A stretch of DNA of 64,000 bases from Streptomyces sp. NRRL B-1347 (GCF_000720325.1 NZ_JOJM01000045.1:1-64000), one strand, 5' to 3'. Shown: positions 8,172-17,006, counted from the stretch's first letter. Program-made: numbers and translations. The notes: generated from the letters alone by a model not told the origin.

Positions 8172-9863
8172 ATGGCCGCCGAACTCACCGCGCACCAGCT
8201 GATCGCCAAGCACCGGCCCACGCTCGACCAGGCCCTGGAGGCCATCAGCACGCGCGCGTACTGGTCGCCGCACCCCGAGCACCCCAAGGCCTATGGGGAG
8301 AACGGCAGCTTGAGCCTGCCGGAAGGCAAGGCCGCCTTCGAGTCCCTCCTGAACGGCCGCTTCGACCTCGACCAGCCCGGCACCGACGACTGGACGGGCT
8401 CGGAAGTCTCCCCCTTCGGCCCCGAGTTGGGCATCACGTATCCGCACCCGGACGTGGACACCCTGCTCCCCGCGATGCGCGCGGGCCTGCGCGGCTGGCG
8501 CGACGCGGGCGCCGAGGCCCGCGCGGCGGTCTGTCTGGAGATCCTGTCCCGCATCAGCGCCCGCACGCACGAGTTCGCGCACGCGGTCATGCACACCAGC
8601 GGCCAGGCCTTCATGATGGCGTTCCAGGCGGGCGGCCCGCACGCCCAGGACCGAGGCCTGGAGGCCGTGGCGTACGCGTACGCCGAGCAGGCCCGCACCC
8701 CCGGCACCGCCGAGTGGAACAAGCCTCAGGGCAAGCGCGACCCCCTGGTCCTCACCAAGCGCTTCACCCCGGTCGGCCGCGGCATCGCCCTCCTGATCGG
8801 CTGCAACACCTTCCCGACGTGGAACGGCTACCCCGGACTCTTCGCCTCCCTCGCCACGGGCAACGCGGTCCTGGTCAAGCCCCACCCGCGCGCGGTGCTC
8901 CCGCTCGCCCTGACCGTGCGGGTCGCCCGCGAGGTCCTCGCCGAGGCGGGCTTCGATCCGAACCTGGTCGCGCTCGCCGCCGAGCGCCCCGACGAGGGCA
9001 TCGCCAAGACCCTCGCCGTCCGCCCCGAAATCAAGATCATTGACTACACGGGCTCCACGTCCTTCGGCGACTGGCTGGAGACACACGCCCGCCAGGCGCA
9101 GGTCTACACGGAGAAGGCCGGTGTGAACACGGTCGTCATCGAGTCGACCGACAACTACAAGGGCATGCTGGCGAACCTCGCCTTCTCCCTTTCGCTGTAC
9201 AGCGGCCAGATGTGCACGACCCCGCAGAACCTCCTCATCCCGCGCGAGGGCATCTCCACGGACGCGGGCCCCAAGTCGTACGACGAGGTGGTCACGGACC
9301 TCGCGGCCTCGGTGAGCGGCCTCCTGGGCGACGACGCCCGGGCGAACGGCATCCTGGGCGCCCTGGTCAACCCGGACGTGAAGGCCCGCCTGGAAGCCGC
9401 GCCCGGCATCGGCGAGGTCGCCCTGCCCTCGCGGGAGATCGCCAACCCGGAGTTCCCGGACGCCGTGGTGCGCACCCCGGTGATCGTGAAGCTGGACGGC
9501 GCGAAGCCCGACGCCGAGGCGGCTTATCTGAGCGAGTGCTTTGGCCCGGTGTCGTTCGCCGTCGCCGTGGACTCCGCGGCGGACGCGGTGGACCTGCTGC
9601 GGCGCACGGTGCGCGACAAGGGCGCCATGACGGTCGGCGCGTACACCACGTCCGATGAGGTGTCCTCGACCATCGAGGAGGCCTGCCTGGACGAGAGCGC
9701 CCAGCTGTCGCTGAACCTGACCGGCGGGGTCTATGTGAACCAGACCGCGGCGTTCTCGGACTTCCACGGCTCCGGCGGCAACCCCGCGGCGAACGCCGCG
9801 CTGTGCGACAGCGCCTTCGTGGCCAACCGCTTCCGGGTGGTGGAGATCCGCAAGGAGGCGTGA
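8172..9863 (+). CDS. paaN: Phenylacetic acid degradation protein PaaN (aldehyde dehydrogenase)
   Basis: 563 residues, an aldehyde dehydrogenase-fold protein of the PaaN group. Visible features include the cofactor region LLIGCNTFPTWNGYPGLFAS, the EKAGVN segment around the general-base glutamate, and the catalytic cysteine in YSGQMCTTPQN. It lacks the C-terminal MaoC hydratase domain found in the E. coli ring-opening enzyme PaaZ, so a separate hydratase would be needed to open the oxepin-CoA ring. The ATG at 8172 follows GAGGAG with a ten-base spacer. It is divergent from paaH and shares the TetR-type operator. Confidence 0.88.
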   Translation: MAAELTAHQLIAKHRPTLDQALEAISTRAYWSPHPEHPKAYGENGSLSLPEGKAAFESLLNGRFDLDQPGTDDWTGSEVSPFGPELGITYPHPDVDTLLPAMRAGLRGWRDAGAEARAAVCLEILSRISARTHEFAHAVMHTSGQAFMMAFQAGGPHAQDRGLEAVAYAYAEQARTPGTAEWNKPQGKRDPLVLTKRFTPVGRGIALLIGCNTFPTWNGYPGLFASLATGNAVLVKPHPRAVLPLALTVRVAREVLAEAGFDPNLVALAAERPDEGIAKTLAVRPEIKIIDYTGSTSFGDWLETHARQAQVYTEKAGVNTVVIESTDNYKGMLANLAFSLSLYSGQMCTTPQNLLIPREGISTDAGPKSYDEVVTDLAASVSGLLGDDARANGILGALVNPDVKARLEAAPGIGEVALPSREIANPEFPDAVVRTPVIVKLDGAKPDAEAAYLSECFGPVSFAVAVDSAADAVDLLRRTVRDKGAMTVGAYTTSDEVSSTIEEACLDESAQLSLNLTGGVYVNQTAAFSDFHGSGGNPAANAALCDSAFVANRFRVVEIRKEA

Positions 9864-9936
9864 GCGGGCGGGCGGTACCAGCCGCCCCCTCGGCACCAGA
9901 CGCTCCCTGGCCCCAGCAGCGGGCCGTGACCCGGTC

Positions 9937-9968
9937 CCGGGAGCGGAGGCTCAGTCCTCCGCTCCCGG
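9937..9968. terminator. Bidirectional terminator between paaN and the methyltransferase
   Basis: A perfect 13-bp stem CCGGGAGCGGAGG / CCTCCGCTCCCGG with a six-base loop. It overlaps the stop codon of the minus-strand methyltransferase, so it also covers the last codons of that gene. Confidence 0.8.
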
Positions 9969-10754
9969 CGGCCCGGCCGCCGGCCCGTGGAGCGACGACC
10001 AGTGGAACAGCGTCATGCCGACGCTCGTCGCCAGGTTGTAGCTGGACACCTGCGGTCGCATCGGCAGGGACACCAGGTGCTCGGCCCGGGCACGCAGCTC
10101 CGGGGAGAGACCGCTGCGCTCCGACCCGAAGGCGAGGACGGCGTCGTCGGGGAGCTTCAGGCCCCGGATGTCCTCGCCCTCGGCGTCGAGCGCGAAGACC
10201 GGGCCCACGGGCAGCTCGGCGACGTCCAGGCGTTCCACGGCCGTGGCGAAGTGCAGCCCCGCACCGCCACGGACCACCGTGGGGTGCCAGGGGTCGAGCG
10301 TGCCGGTCGTCACCACACCCGTCGCGCCGAAGCCCGCCGCGAGCCGGATCACCGCCCCGGCGTTGCCGAGGTTGCGCGGATCGTCGAGCACGACCACGGG
10401 CGCGGTCCGCGGCCTGCGCGCCAGCGCCTCCAGGTTGGCGGCGCGGGACGGACGGACCGCCAGGGCGGCCACGGCCGTGGGGTGCAGCCGGGGCACCAAG
10501 GCGCGCAGCGTCGCGTCGTCTGTCTCGGCGAGCAGCGCGTCGAGCGCGTCCTCGACATCCGGCGCGAGATCCGCCGCGAGGGCGAGCGCGGCCGCCTTGT
10601 CGCTGGTCAGCGCCACCGGGACGCCCGCGCCGAAGCGCAGCGCGTGCTTCAGCGCATGGAAGCCGTCCAGCAGCACCGACGTCTCGGCGAGCCCCCGCCA
10701 CACGCGCACCGCGTCCGCCGTGCCCGGTCCGCCGCCCTCATCCGTACCGCTCAT
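9951..10754 (-). CDS. SpoU/TrmH family RNA 2'-O-methyltransferase
   Basis: 267 residues. The C-terminal half is a trefoil-knot SPOUT domain with all three motifs: VLDDPRNLGNAGAVIRLA (motif 1), FALDAEGEDI to AFGSERSGLS (motif 2) and LPMRPQVSSYNLATSVGM (motif 3). Such enzymes methylate the ribose of a specific rRNA or tRNA nucleotide using S-adenosylmethionine. The N-terminal part is poorly conserved and probably gives substrate choice. The ATG overlaps the stop of the upstream membrane protein (ATGA). The target RNA is unknown. Confidence 0.88.
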   Translation of the reverse strand: MSGTDEGGGPGTADAVRVWRGLAETSVLLDGFHALKHALRFGAGVPVALTSDKAAALALAADLAPDVEDALDALLAETDDATLRALVPRLHPTAVAALAVRPSRAANLEALARRPRTAPVVVLDDPRNLGNAGAVIRLAAGFGATGVVTTGTLDPWHPTVVRGGAGLHFATAVERLDVAELPVGPVFALDAEGEDIRGLKLPDDAVLAFGSERSGLSPELRARAEHLVSLPMRPQVSSYNLATSVGMTLFHWSSLHGPAAGPPGAED

Positions 10755-12094
10755 GCACCGAAGCCTACGCGCGCGTGCTCGGCGCTCTCCTGCGCGCTCT
10801 GACCGCCCTGCGCGGCCGTCTCCGGCTCCGTACGGCCCGAGGCCGGGCGGGAGCCCCAGGGCAGGCGGGACAGCGGCAGACGGGCGGACAGCGCTCCACG
10901 CGCGCGTGCCGTCCACGTCCCGAGCCGCCGCAGGAACGACGTCGGCAGGAACACCGCGTCGGCCGCGATCATCGCGAGCGAGAAGAACGGAAGGCCGAGG
11001 ACCACCGCGATGACGGCGTGCTCGCAGATCATCAATGTCAACAGCACGTTCTTCACGCGCCGGTTGAGCAGCGTGAACGGAAAGGCGACCTGCACAAGCA
11101 CCGTCCCGTAGGTGATGATCATGATCATCACGCCGTGCGAGGACAGCAGGTCGGACAGCGCGGGCCAGGGCGAGAAGTAGTCCAGGTTCAGCGGGTAGTA
11201 GACGGCCGTCCCGTCCTGCCAGCGGCTCCCCTGGATCTTGTACCAGCCCGCCGTCGCGTAGATCAGACACGCCTCGACCATGATCACGAGCAGGGCCGCG
11301 TTGTGCGCGAGGTTGGCCACGACGTCGAGCAGCAGCCGCTGCGCACCGCCCGGGGCGTGCCGTCCGGCGGCCCACCACAGACCCTGGGACGCCCACAGCC
11401 CCCAGAAGAGCACCAGCCAGAACCAGCCGAGCTCGTCCATGCCCGTCACGAGGGCCAGCGCGATCCCGAGCACCGCCCACAGCACGGGACCCACCCGGTC
11501 CACGCGCCGCACACCGTCAGTACGGTCCGCGTCGTCCGCACGGTTCACGCCGTCCGCACGGTTCACGCCGTCCGCATACGTCATGTCGTCCGCACGCGCG
11601 CGTGTCTGCCGTTGCGCGTCCAGGGACCACACCTGGCCGCAGCGCGTGAACACCAGGTAGATCGCCATCAGGTGGATGACGTTGTCGCCGCCGTCTCCCA
11701 TGAAGATGCTGCGGTTCTGCAGCGACAGGACGCCGATCATGAACAGCACGGACATGGTCCGCGTACGCCACCCCACGAGGAACAGCGCGCTCGTGAGCAC
11801 GGCGAAGCTGTAGACGAACTCGAACCAGAGCTGCGCGTCGGACCACATGAGCACCGTGAACGCGTCGTTCTCGGAGATCAGCTGCCGCGCCATGTCCCAG
11901 CCCCATGGGCTGTCGGGCCCGTACAGCTCGTTGCGGTGCGGCAGTTCGCGCAGCAGGAACAGCAGCCATGTCGCCGCGAAGCCGATGCGGACCACCGCGG
12001 TCTGGTACGGGCCGAGGGCCTGCGCGGTGACGCGCTGGAGCCCGCGCGCGAGCGCGTCGAGACGCGTCACTGGGCGCTTCTTCGGGCTGCTCAC
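10751..12094 (-). CDS. HTTM domain membrane protein (vitamin K-dependent carboxylase-like)
   Basis: 447 residues with about six to eight hydrophobic segments. The first (VVRIGFAATWLLFLLRELPHRNELYGPDSPWG) and the region GWYKIQGSRWQDGTAVYYPL are hallmarks of the HTTM family, which is distantly related to the gamma-glutamyl carboxylase of animals. The biochemical role in bacteria is not established. A hydrophilic loop carries a six-residue NRADGV repeat and neighbouring variants (about 11505-11590), which looks like an insertion. The GTG start overlaps the stop of the DUF5819 gene (GTGA). The C terminus is an Arg/Ser-rich cytoplasmic tail. Confidence 0.85.
   Translation of the reverse strand: MSSPKKRPVTRLDALARGLQRVTAQALGPYQTAVVRIGFAATWLLFLLRELPHRNELYGPDSPWGWDMARQLISENDAFTVLMWSDAQLWFEFVYSFAVLTSALFLVGWRTRTMSVLFMIGVLSLQNRSIFMGDGGDNVIHLMAIYLVFTRCGQVWSLDAQRQTRARADDMTYADGVNRADGVNRADDADRTDGVRRVDRVGPVLWAVLGIALALVTGMDELGWFWLVLFWGLWASQGLWWAAGRHAPGGAQRLLLDVVANLAHNAALLVIMVEACLIYATAGWYKIQGSRWQDGTAVYYPLNLDYFSPWPALSDLLSSHGVMIMIITYGTVLVQVAFPFTLLNRRVKNVLLTLMICEHAVIAVVLGLPFFSLAMIAADAVFLPTSFLRRLGTWTARARGALSARLPLSRLPWGSRPASGRTEPETAAQGGQSAQESAEHARVGFGA
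11534..11577. repeat. 18-bp in-frame tandem repeat in the HTTM gene
   Basis: Two perfect 18-bp units at 11534-11551 and 11552-11569, plus a partial third, encode repeated NRADGV in a hydrophilic loop. Diverged copies continue on both sides. Confidence 0.75.
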
Positions 12095-13023
12095 CGGGTA
12101 CCGCTCCCCTCGGCGGCGACGTCCCGCCGCGCACGCGTGTCGTCGGCGAGCGGCAGGTCGTCCGGGGTCACCGACCACCACGGCAGCACCCGGAGCACCG
12201 GTTTGGCGTTGACCTTCTCGTCACTCCACTTCGGCGGCCGCACGACCGTCGTCCGCGACCGGACCTGTACCTGGTCGATCGACTCACCGCGCGCGAGCGA
12301 CTCGTGCCGGTCGATGCGCAGCAGCACGATGCGGCGGACGTAGCGCTCGGAGATCTCACCGCGCAGACCGGTGGGACGATTCTGCGTGTCGTGCGTGGAG
12401 AGGAAGAAGTCCCAGGCCCGGCGCAGTTGGTTCTGCTGGGTGTGGCTCGGCAGGAGGTTGTGGTCGATGGCCGCGCCGTCCTGCGCCGACAGGTCGTACC
12501 AGTCGGTGACCCGACGCCCGCCGTCCGCGGTGCGCAGCTGCGCGCGAGCCTGCACCGCGACGTTCTGCTGCAGCGGATTGGGCGCGAACAGCTTCCAGTT
12601 CTGCTCGAACTCCGGGTACACCCAGTCGTAGATCTTCTTGCCGTGCTCCTTGCTCACGGTGTTCGCCGGGGCGACGTGCAGGAACATCATCCCGAGGTGC
12701 ACGCAGACGGTGACGGCGACCAACGCGAGCGCGAGGGCGGCGGCGAGCTGGTAGCCGCGGGGGAGACCGGCGATGCCGGTGGGCAGGTCGGGCAGAGGGC
12801 CACCGCCGGGCTCGTGCGCCTCACCCTTCGTGGGTAGCTCATCTGTCTCAGACGCCCCATGGCCCTCGTGCACCTCTTGTGCCACAGAGGTCTGCTCAGT
12901 CCCACGCGACACTGAAGGCACGACGGCCTCATTCGGCACAGAAGGGCTGTCGGCCCCGTCCGGCGCAGAGGACCCGTCAGGCCCGACAGGCCCGTCCCGC
13001 GGGCCCTTGTCGTAGGCGTCCAT
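12091..13023 (-). CDS. DUF5819 family membrane-anchored protein
   Basis: 310 residues. The first 115 are a charged, low-complexity cytoplasmic stretch rich in Pro, Gly, Glu and Ser. One membrane segment follows (LAAALALALVAVTVCVHLGMMF, about residues 130-150), then an extracytoplasmic domain beginning YPEFEQNWKLFAPNPLQQNV, which is the DUF5819 signature. The ATG at 13023 was chosen because the N-terminal extension up to 13125 has no family resemblance; the ribosome binding site is weak (GGGACGGA). It is co-transcribed with the HTTM gene. DUF5819 and HTTM proteins are often neighbours, so they probably work together in the membrane; the function is unknown. Confidence 0.78.
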   Translation of the reverse strand: MDAYDKGPRDGPVGPDGSSAPDGADSPSVPNEAVVPSVSRGTEQTSVAQEVHEGHGASETDELPTKGEAHEPGGGPLPDLPTGIAGLPRGYQLAAALALALVAVTVCVHLGMMFLHVAPANTVSKEHGKKIYDWVYPEFEQNWKLFAPNPLQQNVAVQARAQLRTADGGRRVTDWYDLSAQDGAAIDHNLLPSHTQQNQLRRAWDFFLSTHDTQNRPTGLRGEISERYVRRIVLLRIDRHESLARGESIDQVQVRSRTTVVRPPKWSDEKVNAKPVLRVLPWWSVTPDDLPLADDTRARRDVAAEGSGTR

Positions 13024-13106
13024 TCCGTCCCGTTTCCCGTTCCCGCACCGAACCCTGCCGCCGGAACGGTACTCAGGCCTGCCCGCCAGGCACAGCGCCC
13101 CGGAGG

Positions 13107-13115
13107 TTATCCACA
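13107..13115 (+). other. DnaA-box-like nonamer
   Basis: TTATCCACA, a perfect E. coli-type DnaA box, lies 46 bp from the TetR-type dyad in the DUF5819/paaA divergent region. A TTGACA hexamer follows at 13119-13124. Confidence 0.45.
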
Positions 13116-13161
13116 GGGTTGACACCTTATGGCGAGGCGCCGCACCATTGAATTCCGGCGG

Positions 13162-13175
13162 ACCGAACGATCGGT
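13162..13175. promoter_or_regulatory. TetR-type operator upstream of paaA
   Basis: ACCGAACGATCGGT, extended to a 16-bp dyad with flanking G and C. It is the exact reverse complement of the paaH/paaN site and lies 51 bp before the paaA start codon. Confidence 0.78.
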
Positions 13176-13226
13176 CGGGAGACCGTCGGAAGACGCAGAG
13201 ACTGCCCGAGGTCGAGGGGGACCGAG

Positions 13227-14294
13227 ATGGCGACAGCGCACAAGGCGCCCGGCGTGGCGAAGGACAGGGCTGCGCCCGGCGCGGCGGCCGGCGCCGCGGG
13301 CACCGCCGTGGTCCCGGACATCAGCGAGCTGAAGGCTGTCTTCGACGCGGCCGTGGCGGCCGACGAGCGCATCGAGCCGCGCGACTGGATGCCCGACGCC
13401 TATCGAGCGACGCTCGTGCGCCAGATCGCGCAGCACGCCCACTCCGAGATCATCGGCATGCAGCCGGAGGCGAACTGGATCACGCGCGCCCCGTCGCTGC
13501 GCCGCAAGGCGATCCTGATGGCCAAGGTCCAGGACGAGGCGGGCCACGGCCTGTATCTGTACAGCGCGGCGGAGACGCTCGGCGTCAGCCGCGACGAACT
13601 GCTCGACAAGCTGCACTCGGGCCGCCAGAAGTACTCATCGATCTTCAACTACCCGACGTTGACGTGGGCGGACGTGGGCGCCATCGGCTGGCTCGTCGAC
13701 GGCGCCGCGATCACCAACCAAGTCCCCCTCTGCCGCTGCTCGTACGGCCCGTACGCACGCGCGATGGTCCGCGTCTGCAAGGAGGAGTCCTTCCACCAGC
13801 GCCAGGGGTACGAACTGCTGCTCGCCCTGAGCCGCGGCACCCCCGAGCAGCACGCCATGGCCCAGGACGCCGTGGACCGCTGGTGGTGGCCCTCCCTGAT
13901 GATGTTCGGCCCCCCGGACGCCGAGTCGTCGCACTCCGAGCAGTCCATGACCTGGAAGATCAAGCGCCACTCGAACGACGAGCTGCGCCAGCGCTTCGTG
14001 GACATCTGCGTCCCCCAGGCCGAGTCCCTCGGCCTCACCCTGCCCGACCCCGACCTCCGGTGGAACGAGGAGCGGGGACAGCACGACTTCGGCCCCATCG
14101 ACTGGACCGAGTTCTGGTCGGTCCTCAAGGGCAACGGCCCGTGCAATGAGCAGCGCCTCACCCAGCGCAAGCAGGCCCACGAGGAAGGCGCCTGGGTGCG
14201 CGACGCGGCGGCAGCTTATGCCGCCAAGCACAGCGACCACGACAAGGACCGCCGCCCCGCGGCGCCCGGCACCCCCGCGGAGGCGACCGCATGA
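13227..14294 (+). CDS. paaA: 1,2-phenylacetyl-CoA epoxidase subunit PaaA
   Basis: 355 residues, the catalytic di-iron subunit of the ring epoxidase. A ferritin-like fold is indicated by the iron-ligand motifs in [31 protein letters not shown] and [12 protein letters not shown]. The first 35 residues are an Ala/Gly-rich extension before the conserved core. The start at 13227 follows GAGGGGGACC. PaaA with PaaC oxidises phenylacetyl-CoA to the 1,2-epoxide, taking electrons from PaaE. It heads a tightly overlapping five-gene operon. Confidence 0.95.
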   Translation: MATAHKAPGVAKDRAAPGAAAGAAGTAVVPDISELKAVFDAAVAADERIEPRDWMPDAYRATLVRQIAQHAHSEIIGMQPEANWITRAPSLRRKAILMAKVQDEAGHGLYLYSAAETLGVSRDELLDKLHSGRQKYSSIFNYPTLTWADVGAIGWLVDGAAITNQVPLCRCSYGPYARAMVRVCKEESFHQRQGYELLLALSRGTPEQHAMAQDAVDRWWWPSLMMFGPPDAESSHSEQSMTWKIKRHSNDELRQRFVDICVPQAESLGLTLPDPDLRWNEERGQHDFGPIDWTEFWSVLKGNGPCNEQRLTQRKQAHEEGAWVRDAAAAYAAKHSDHDKDRRPAAPGTPAEATA

Positions 14295-14581
14295 GCAGCT
14301 CGACCGAATGGCCCCTGTGGGAAGTGTTCGTGCGCTCGCGCCGCGGCCTCGCGCACACGCACGCGGGCAGCCTGCACGCCCCGGACGCCGAGATGGCCCT
14401 GCGCAACGCCCGTGATCTGTACACCCGCAGAAGCGAAGGCGTCTCCCTCTGGGTCGTGCCGTCCGCCGCGATCACGGCGTCGTCCCCGGACGAGAAGGAC
14501 TCCTTCTTCGAACCGGCAGCGGACAAGCCGTACCGCCACCCGACCTTCTACGACATCCCGGAAGGAGTGAAGCACCTGTGA
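14291..14581 (+). CDS. paaB: 1,2-phenylacetyl-CoA epoxidase subunit PaaB
   Basis: 96 residues, the usual length. Starts [22 protein letters not shown] and contains [17 protein letters not shown], both diagnostic of PaaB, a small subunit that joins PaaAC heterodimers into the larger complex. Its ATG overlaps the paaA stop and its stop overlaps the paaC GTG. Confidence 0.93.
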   Translation: MSSSTEWPLWEVFVRSRRGLAHTHAGSLHAPDAEMALRNARDLYTRRSEGVSLWVVPSAAITASSPDEKDSFFEPAADKPYRHPTFYDIPEGVKHL

Positions 14582-15303
14582 CCGCGACCCCCCGCACCGC
14601 CGACATCGCCGCCCTCGCCCTCGGCGACGACGCGCTGGTGCTCTCGCACCGCCTGGGAGAGTGGGCGGGCCACGCCCCCGTCCTCGAAGAAGAAGTCGCC
14701 CTGGCGAACATCGCCCTGGACCTCCTCGGCCAGGCCCGCATCCTGCTGTCCCTCGCGGGCGACGAGGACGAGCTGGCGTTCCTCCGCGAGGAGCGCGCCT
14801 TCCGCAACGTCCAGCTGGTCGAGCAGCCGAACGGCGACTTCGCCCACACCATCGCCCGCCAGCTCTACTTCTCCGTCCACCAGAACCTGCTGTACACCCA
14901 ACTCGCCACCACGGACAGCGAGCTGGCCCCTCTGGCCGCGAAGGCCGCCAAGGAAGTCGCCTACCACCAGGACCACGCCGAGCAGTGGACGCTCCGGCTC
15001 GGCGACGGCACGGCGGAGAGCCACCAGCGGATGCAGCACGGCCTGGACGCCCTGTGGCGGTACACAGGAGAGCTGTTCCAGCCGGTGCCCGGCCTGGACA
15101 TCGACTGGCAGGCGTCGCGCGAGCAGTGGACCGCCACCGTCACCGCGGTCATCGAGAAAGCCACGCTCACCGTCCCGGAAGGCCCGCAGAGCGGGGCCTG
15201 GACGGCGGGCGCAGGACGCGAGGGCCTGCACACCGAGTCGTTCGGCCGGATGCTCGCCGAAATGCAGCACCTGCACCGCAGCCACCCGGGGGCGTCATGG
15301 TGA
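14578..15303 (+). CDS. paaC: 1,2-phenylacetyl-CoA epoxidase subunit PaaC
   Basis: 241 residues, GTG start overlapping the paaB stop. Ferritin-like helical protein related to PaaA, with DDALVLSHRLGEWAGHAP near the N terminus and KEVAYHQDHAEQWTLRLGDG in the middle. It is the structural partner that stabilises PaaA. The 3' end overlaps paaD by seven bases. Confidence 0.93.
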   Translation: MTATPRTADIAALALGDDALVLSHRLGEWAGHAPVLEEEVALANIALDLLGQARILLSLAGDEDELAFLREERAFRNVQLVEQPNGDFAHTIARQLYFSVHQNLLYTQLATTDSELAPLAAKAAKEVAYHQDHAEQWTLRLGDGTAESHQRMQHGLDALWRYTGELFQPVPGLDIDWQASREQWTATVTAVIEKATLTVPEGPQSGAWTAGAGREGLHTESFGRMLAEMQHLHRSHPGASW

Positions 15304-15797
15304 CGACCGCGCCCACCGCCCTCGAGGAGCAGCTGCTCGCCCTGGCGGGCTCGGTGCCCGACCCCGAGCTGCCCGTCCTGACCCTCGCCGAGCTCGGCGT
15401 GGTCCGCACCGTCCACGTCAGCGGCCCCGGCCGGGTCGAGGTCGAGCTGACGCCGACGTACACCGGCTGCCCCGCGATCGAGGCCATGTCCGCCGACATA
15501 GAACAGATCCTCCACGAGCACGGCGTGGCCGAGGTCCAGGTGCGCACGGTCCTCTCCCCGGCCTGGTCCACGGACGACATCAGCGCCGAAGGCCGCCGCA
15601 AGCTCGCCGAGTTCGGCATCGCCCCGCCCCGCCCGCACGCCGCCGACGGCCCCGTACCGCTCACCCTCGCCGTCCGCTGCCCCCACTGCGGCTCCACCGA
15701 CACCGAGCTGCTCAGCCGCTTCTCGTCCACGGCCTGCAAGGCCCTGCGCCGCTGCGTCAGCTGCCGCGAACCCTTCGACCACTTCAAGGAGTTGTGA
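15297..15797 (+). CDS. paaD: 1,2-phenylacetyl-CoA epoxidase assembly protein PaaD
   Basis: 166 residues. The N-terminal MIP18/SufT-like domain (VPDPELPVLTLAELGVVR to YTGCPAIEAM) is followed by a C-terminal four-cysteine zinc-ribbon (CPHCGSTDT to CVSCREPFDH). PaaD is thought to mature iron-containing components of the epoxidase. Start could be the ATG at 15297 or the next codon, GTG at 15300, which would overlap the paaC stop as GTGA. Confidence 0.92.
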   Translation: MVTTAPTALEEQLLALAGSVPDPELPVLTLAELGVVRTVHVSGPGRVEVELTPTYTGCPAIEAMSADIEQILHEHGVAEVQVRTVLSPAWSTDDISAEGRRKLAEFGIAPPRPHAADGPVPLTLAVRCPHCGSTDTELLSRFSSTACKALRRCVSCREPFDHFKEL

Positions 15798-16864
15798 TGG
15801 CGCGCTTCCACCAGCTGCGCGTAGCGGCCGTCGAGCAGCTCACCGACGACTCCGTGGCCCTGACCTTCGCCGTCCCCCCGGACCTGCGCGAGGACTACCG
15901 CTACACCCCGGGACAGCACCTGGCCCTCCGCCGCGTCGTCGACGGCGTGGAGATCCGGCGCACCTACTCGATCTGCTCCGCGGCTCCCGCTCCCCGAGCC
16001 ACCGGGGAGCCGAGCACGTTGCGGGTCGGCGTCCGCGTGGTGGACGGCGGCGCCTTCTCGACGTACGCGCACAAGGAAATAGCCGTGGGCGACGAGCTGG
16101 AGGTGATGACCCCGGCGGGCCGCTTCACCCTGGACCCCGCCCCCGGCCGGTACGCGGCAGTGGTCGGCGGCAGCGGCATCACCCCGGTGCTCTCCATCGT
16201 CACCACGCTCCTGGAGCGCGAGCCGCACGCCACGTTCTGCCTGATCCGCAGCGACCGCACCGCGGCGTCCACGATGTTCCTGGAGGAGGTCGCCGACCTC
16301 AAGGACCGCTGGCCGGACCGGTTCCAGCTGGTGATGGTGCTCTCCCGCGAGGAGCAGCAGGCCGGGCTCACCTCCGGGCGGCTCGACGAGGAGCGGCTCG
16401 CGTCCCTGCTGCCCGCGCTGCTCACGGTGCCGGAGGTCGACGGCTGGTTCCTCTGCGGCCCCTACGGCCTGGTGCAGGGCGCGGAGCGGACCCTGCGGTC
16501 CCTCGGCGTGGACCGACGCCGTATCCACGAGGAGATATTCCACGTCGACGACGCCCCCACGACGACCGCGACCGTCCCGGTGCCCGAGCACAGCACGGTC
16601 ACCGTGACTCTCGACGGCCGCTCCGGCACCTGGCCGGTGCAGGCGGGGGAGACGCTCCTCGACACGGTGCTGCGCAACCGCGCGGACGCGCCGTTCGCCT
16701 GCAAGGGCGGCGTGTGCGGCACCTGCCGGGCCTTCAAGGTCTCCGGCGACGTCCGGATGGACCGGAACTTCGCGCTGGAGCCCGAGGAGACCGAGGCCGG
16801 GTACGTCCTGGCCTGCCAGTCCCACCCGACGACGGACAAGGTGGAGCTGGACTTCGACCGCTGA
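15797..16864 (+). CDS. paaE: 1,2-phenylacetyl-CoA epoxidase reductase subunit PaaE
   Basis: 355 residues. An N-terminal ferredoxin-reductase part has the FAD motif RRTYSICSAA and the NAD(P) motif VVGGSGITPVLSI. The C-terminal plant-type [2Fe-2S] domain has CKGGVCGTC plus a distal cysteine in LACQSHP. It passes electrons from NADPH to the PaaA di-iron site. The ATG at 15797 is favoured over the GTG at 15794 because AAGGAG lies five bases upstream of it. It is the last gene of paaABCDE; no paaK, paaG or paaJ is in the window. Confidence 0.94.
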   Translation: MARFHQLRVAAVEQLTDDSVALTFAVPPDLREDYRYTPGQHLALRRVVDGVEIRRTYSICSAAPAPRATGEPSTLRVGVRVVDGGAFSTYAHKEIAVGDELEVMTPAGRFTLDPAPGRYAAVVGGSGITPVLSIVTTLLEREPHATFCLIRSDRTAASTMFLEEVADLKDRWPDRFQLVMVLSREEQQAGLTSGRLDEERLASLLPALLTVPEVDGWFLCGPYGLVQGAERTLRSLGVDRRRIHEEIFHVDDAPTTTATVPVPEHSTVTVTLDGRSGTWPVQAGETLLDTVLRNRADAPFACKGGVCGTCRAFKVSGDVRMDRNFALEPEETEAGYVLACQSHPTTDKVELDFDR

Positions 16865-16992
16865 GGGCGAGCGTCACCAGCGGGAAGCGGTCCGGTCCGC
16901 ACGTCCGTCACCGCTGACAACCTGGACCCGCCGCGCCGGCGTGCCGGTGCGCCTGGGTGCCCACCACAGGGACGGCAGCTGTTCCCATCCAC

Positions 16993-17006
16993 TAGAACCT
17001 GTTCTA
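16993..17006. promoter_or_regulatory. KstR-like operator upstream of the acyl-CoA dehydrogenase
   Basis: TAGAACCTGTTCTA fits the published KstR consensus TnnAACnnGTTnnA at every fixed position. It lies 73 bp before the GTG start of the acyl-CoA dehydrogenase and is unlike the TetR dyads upstream of the paa genes. Confidence 0.65.
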
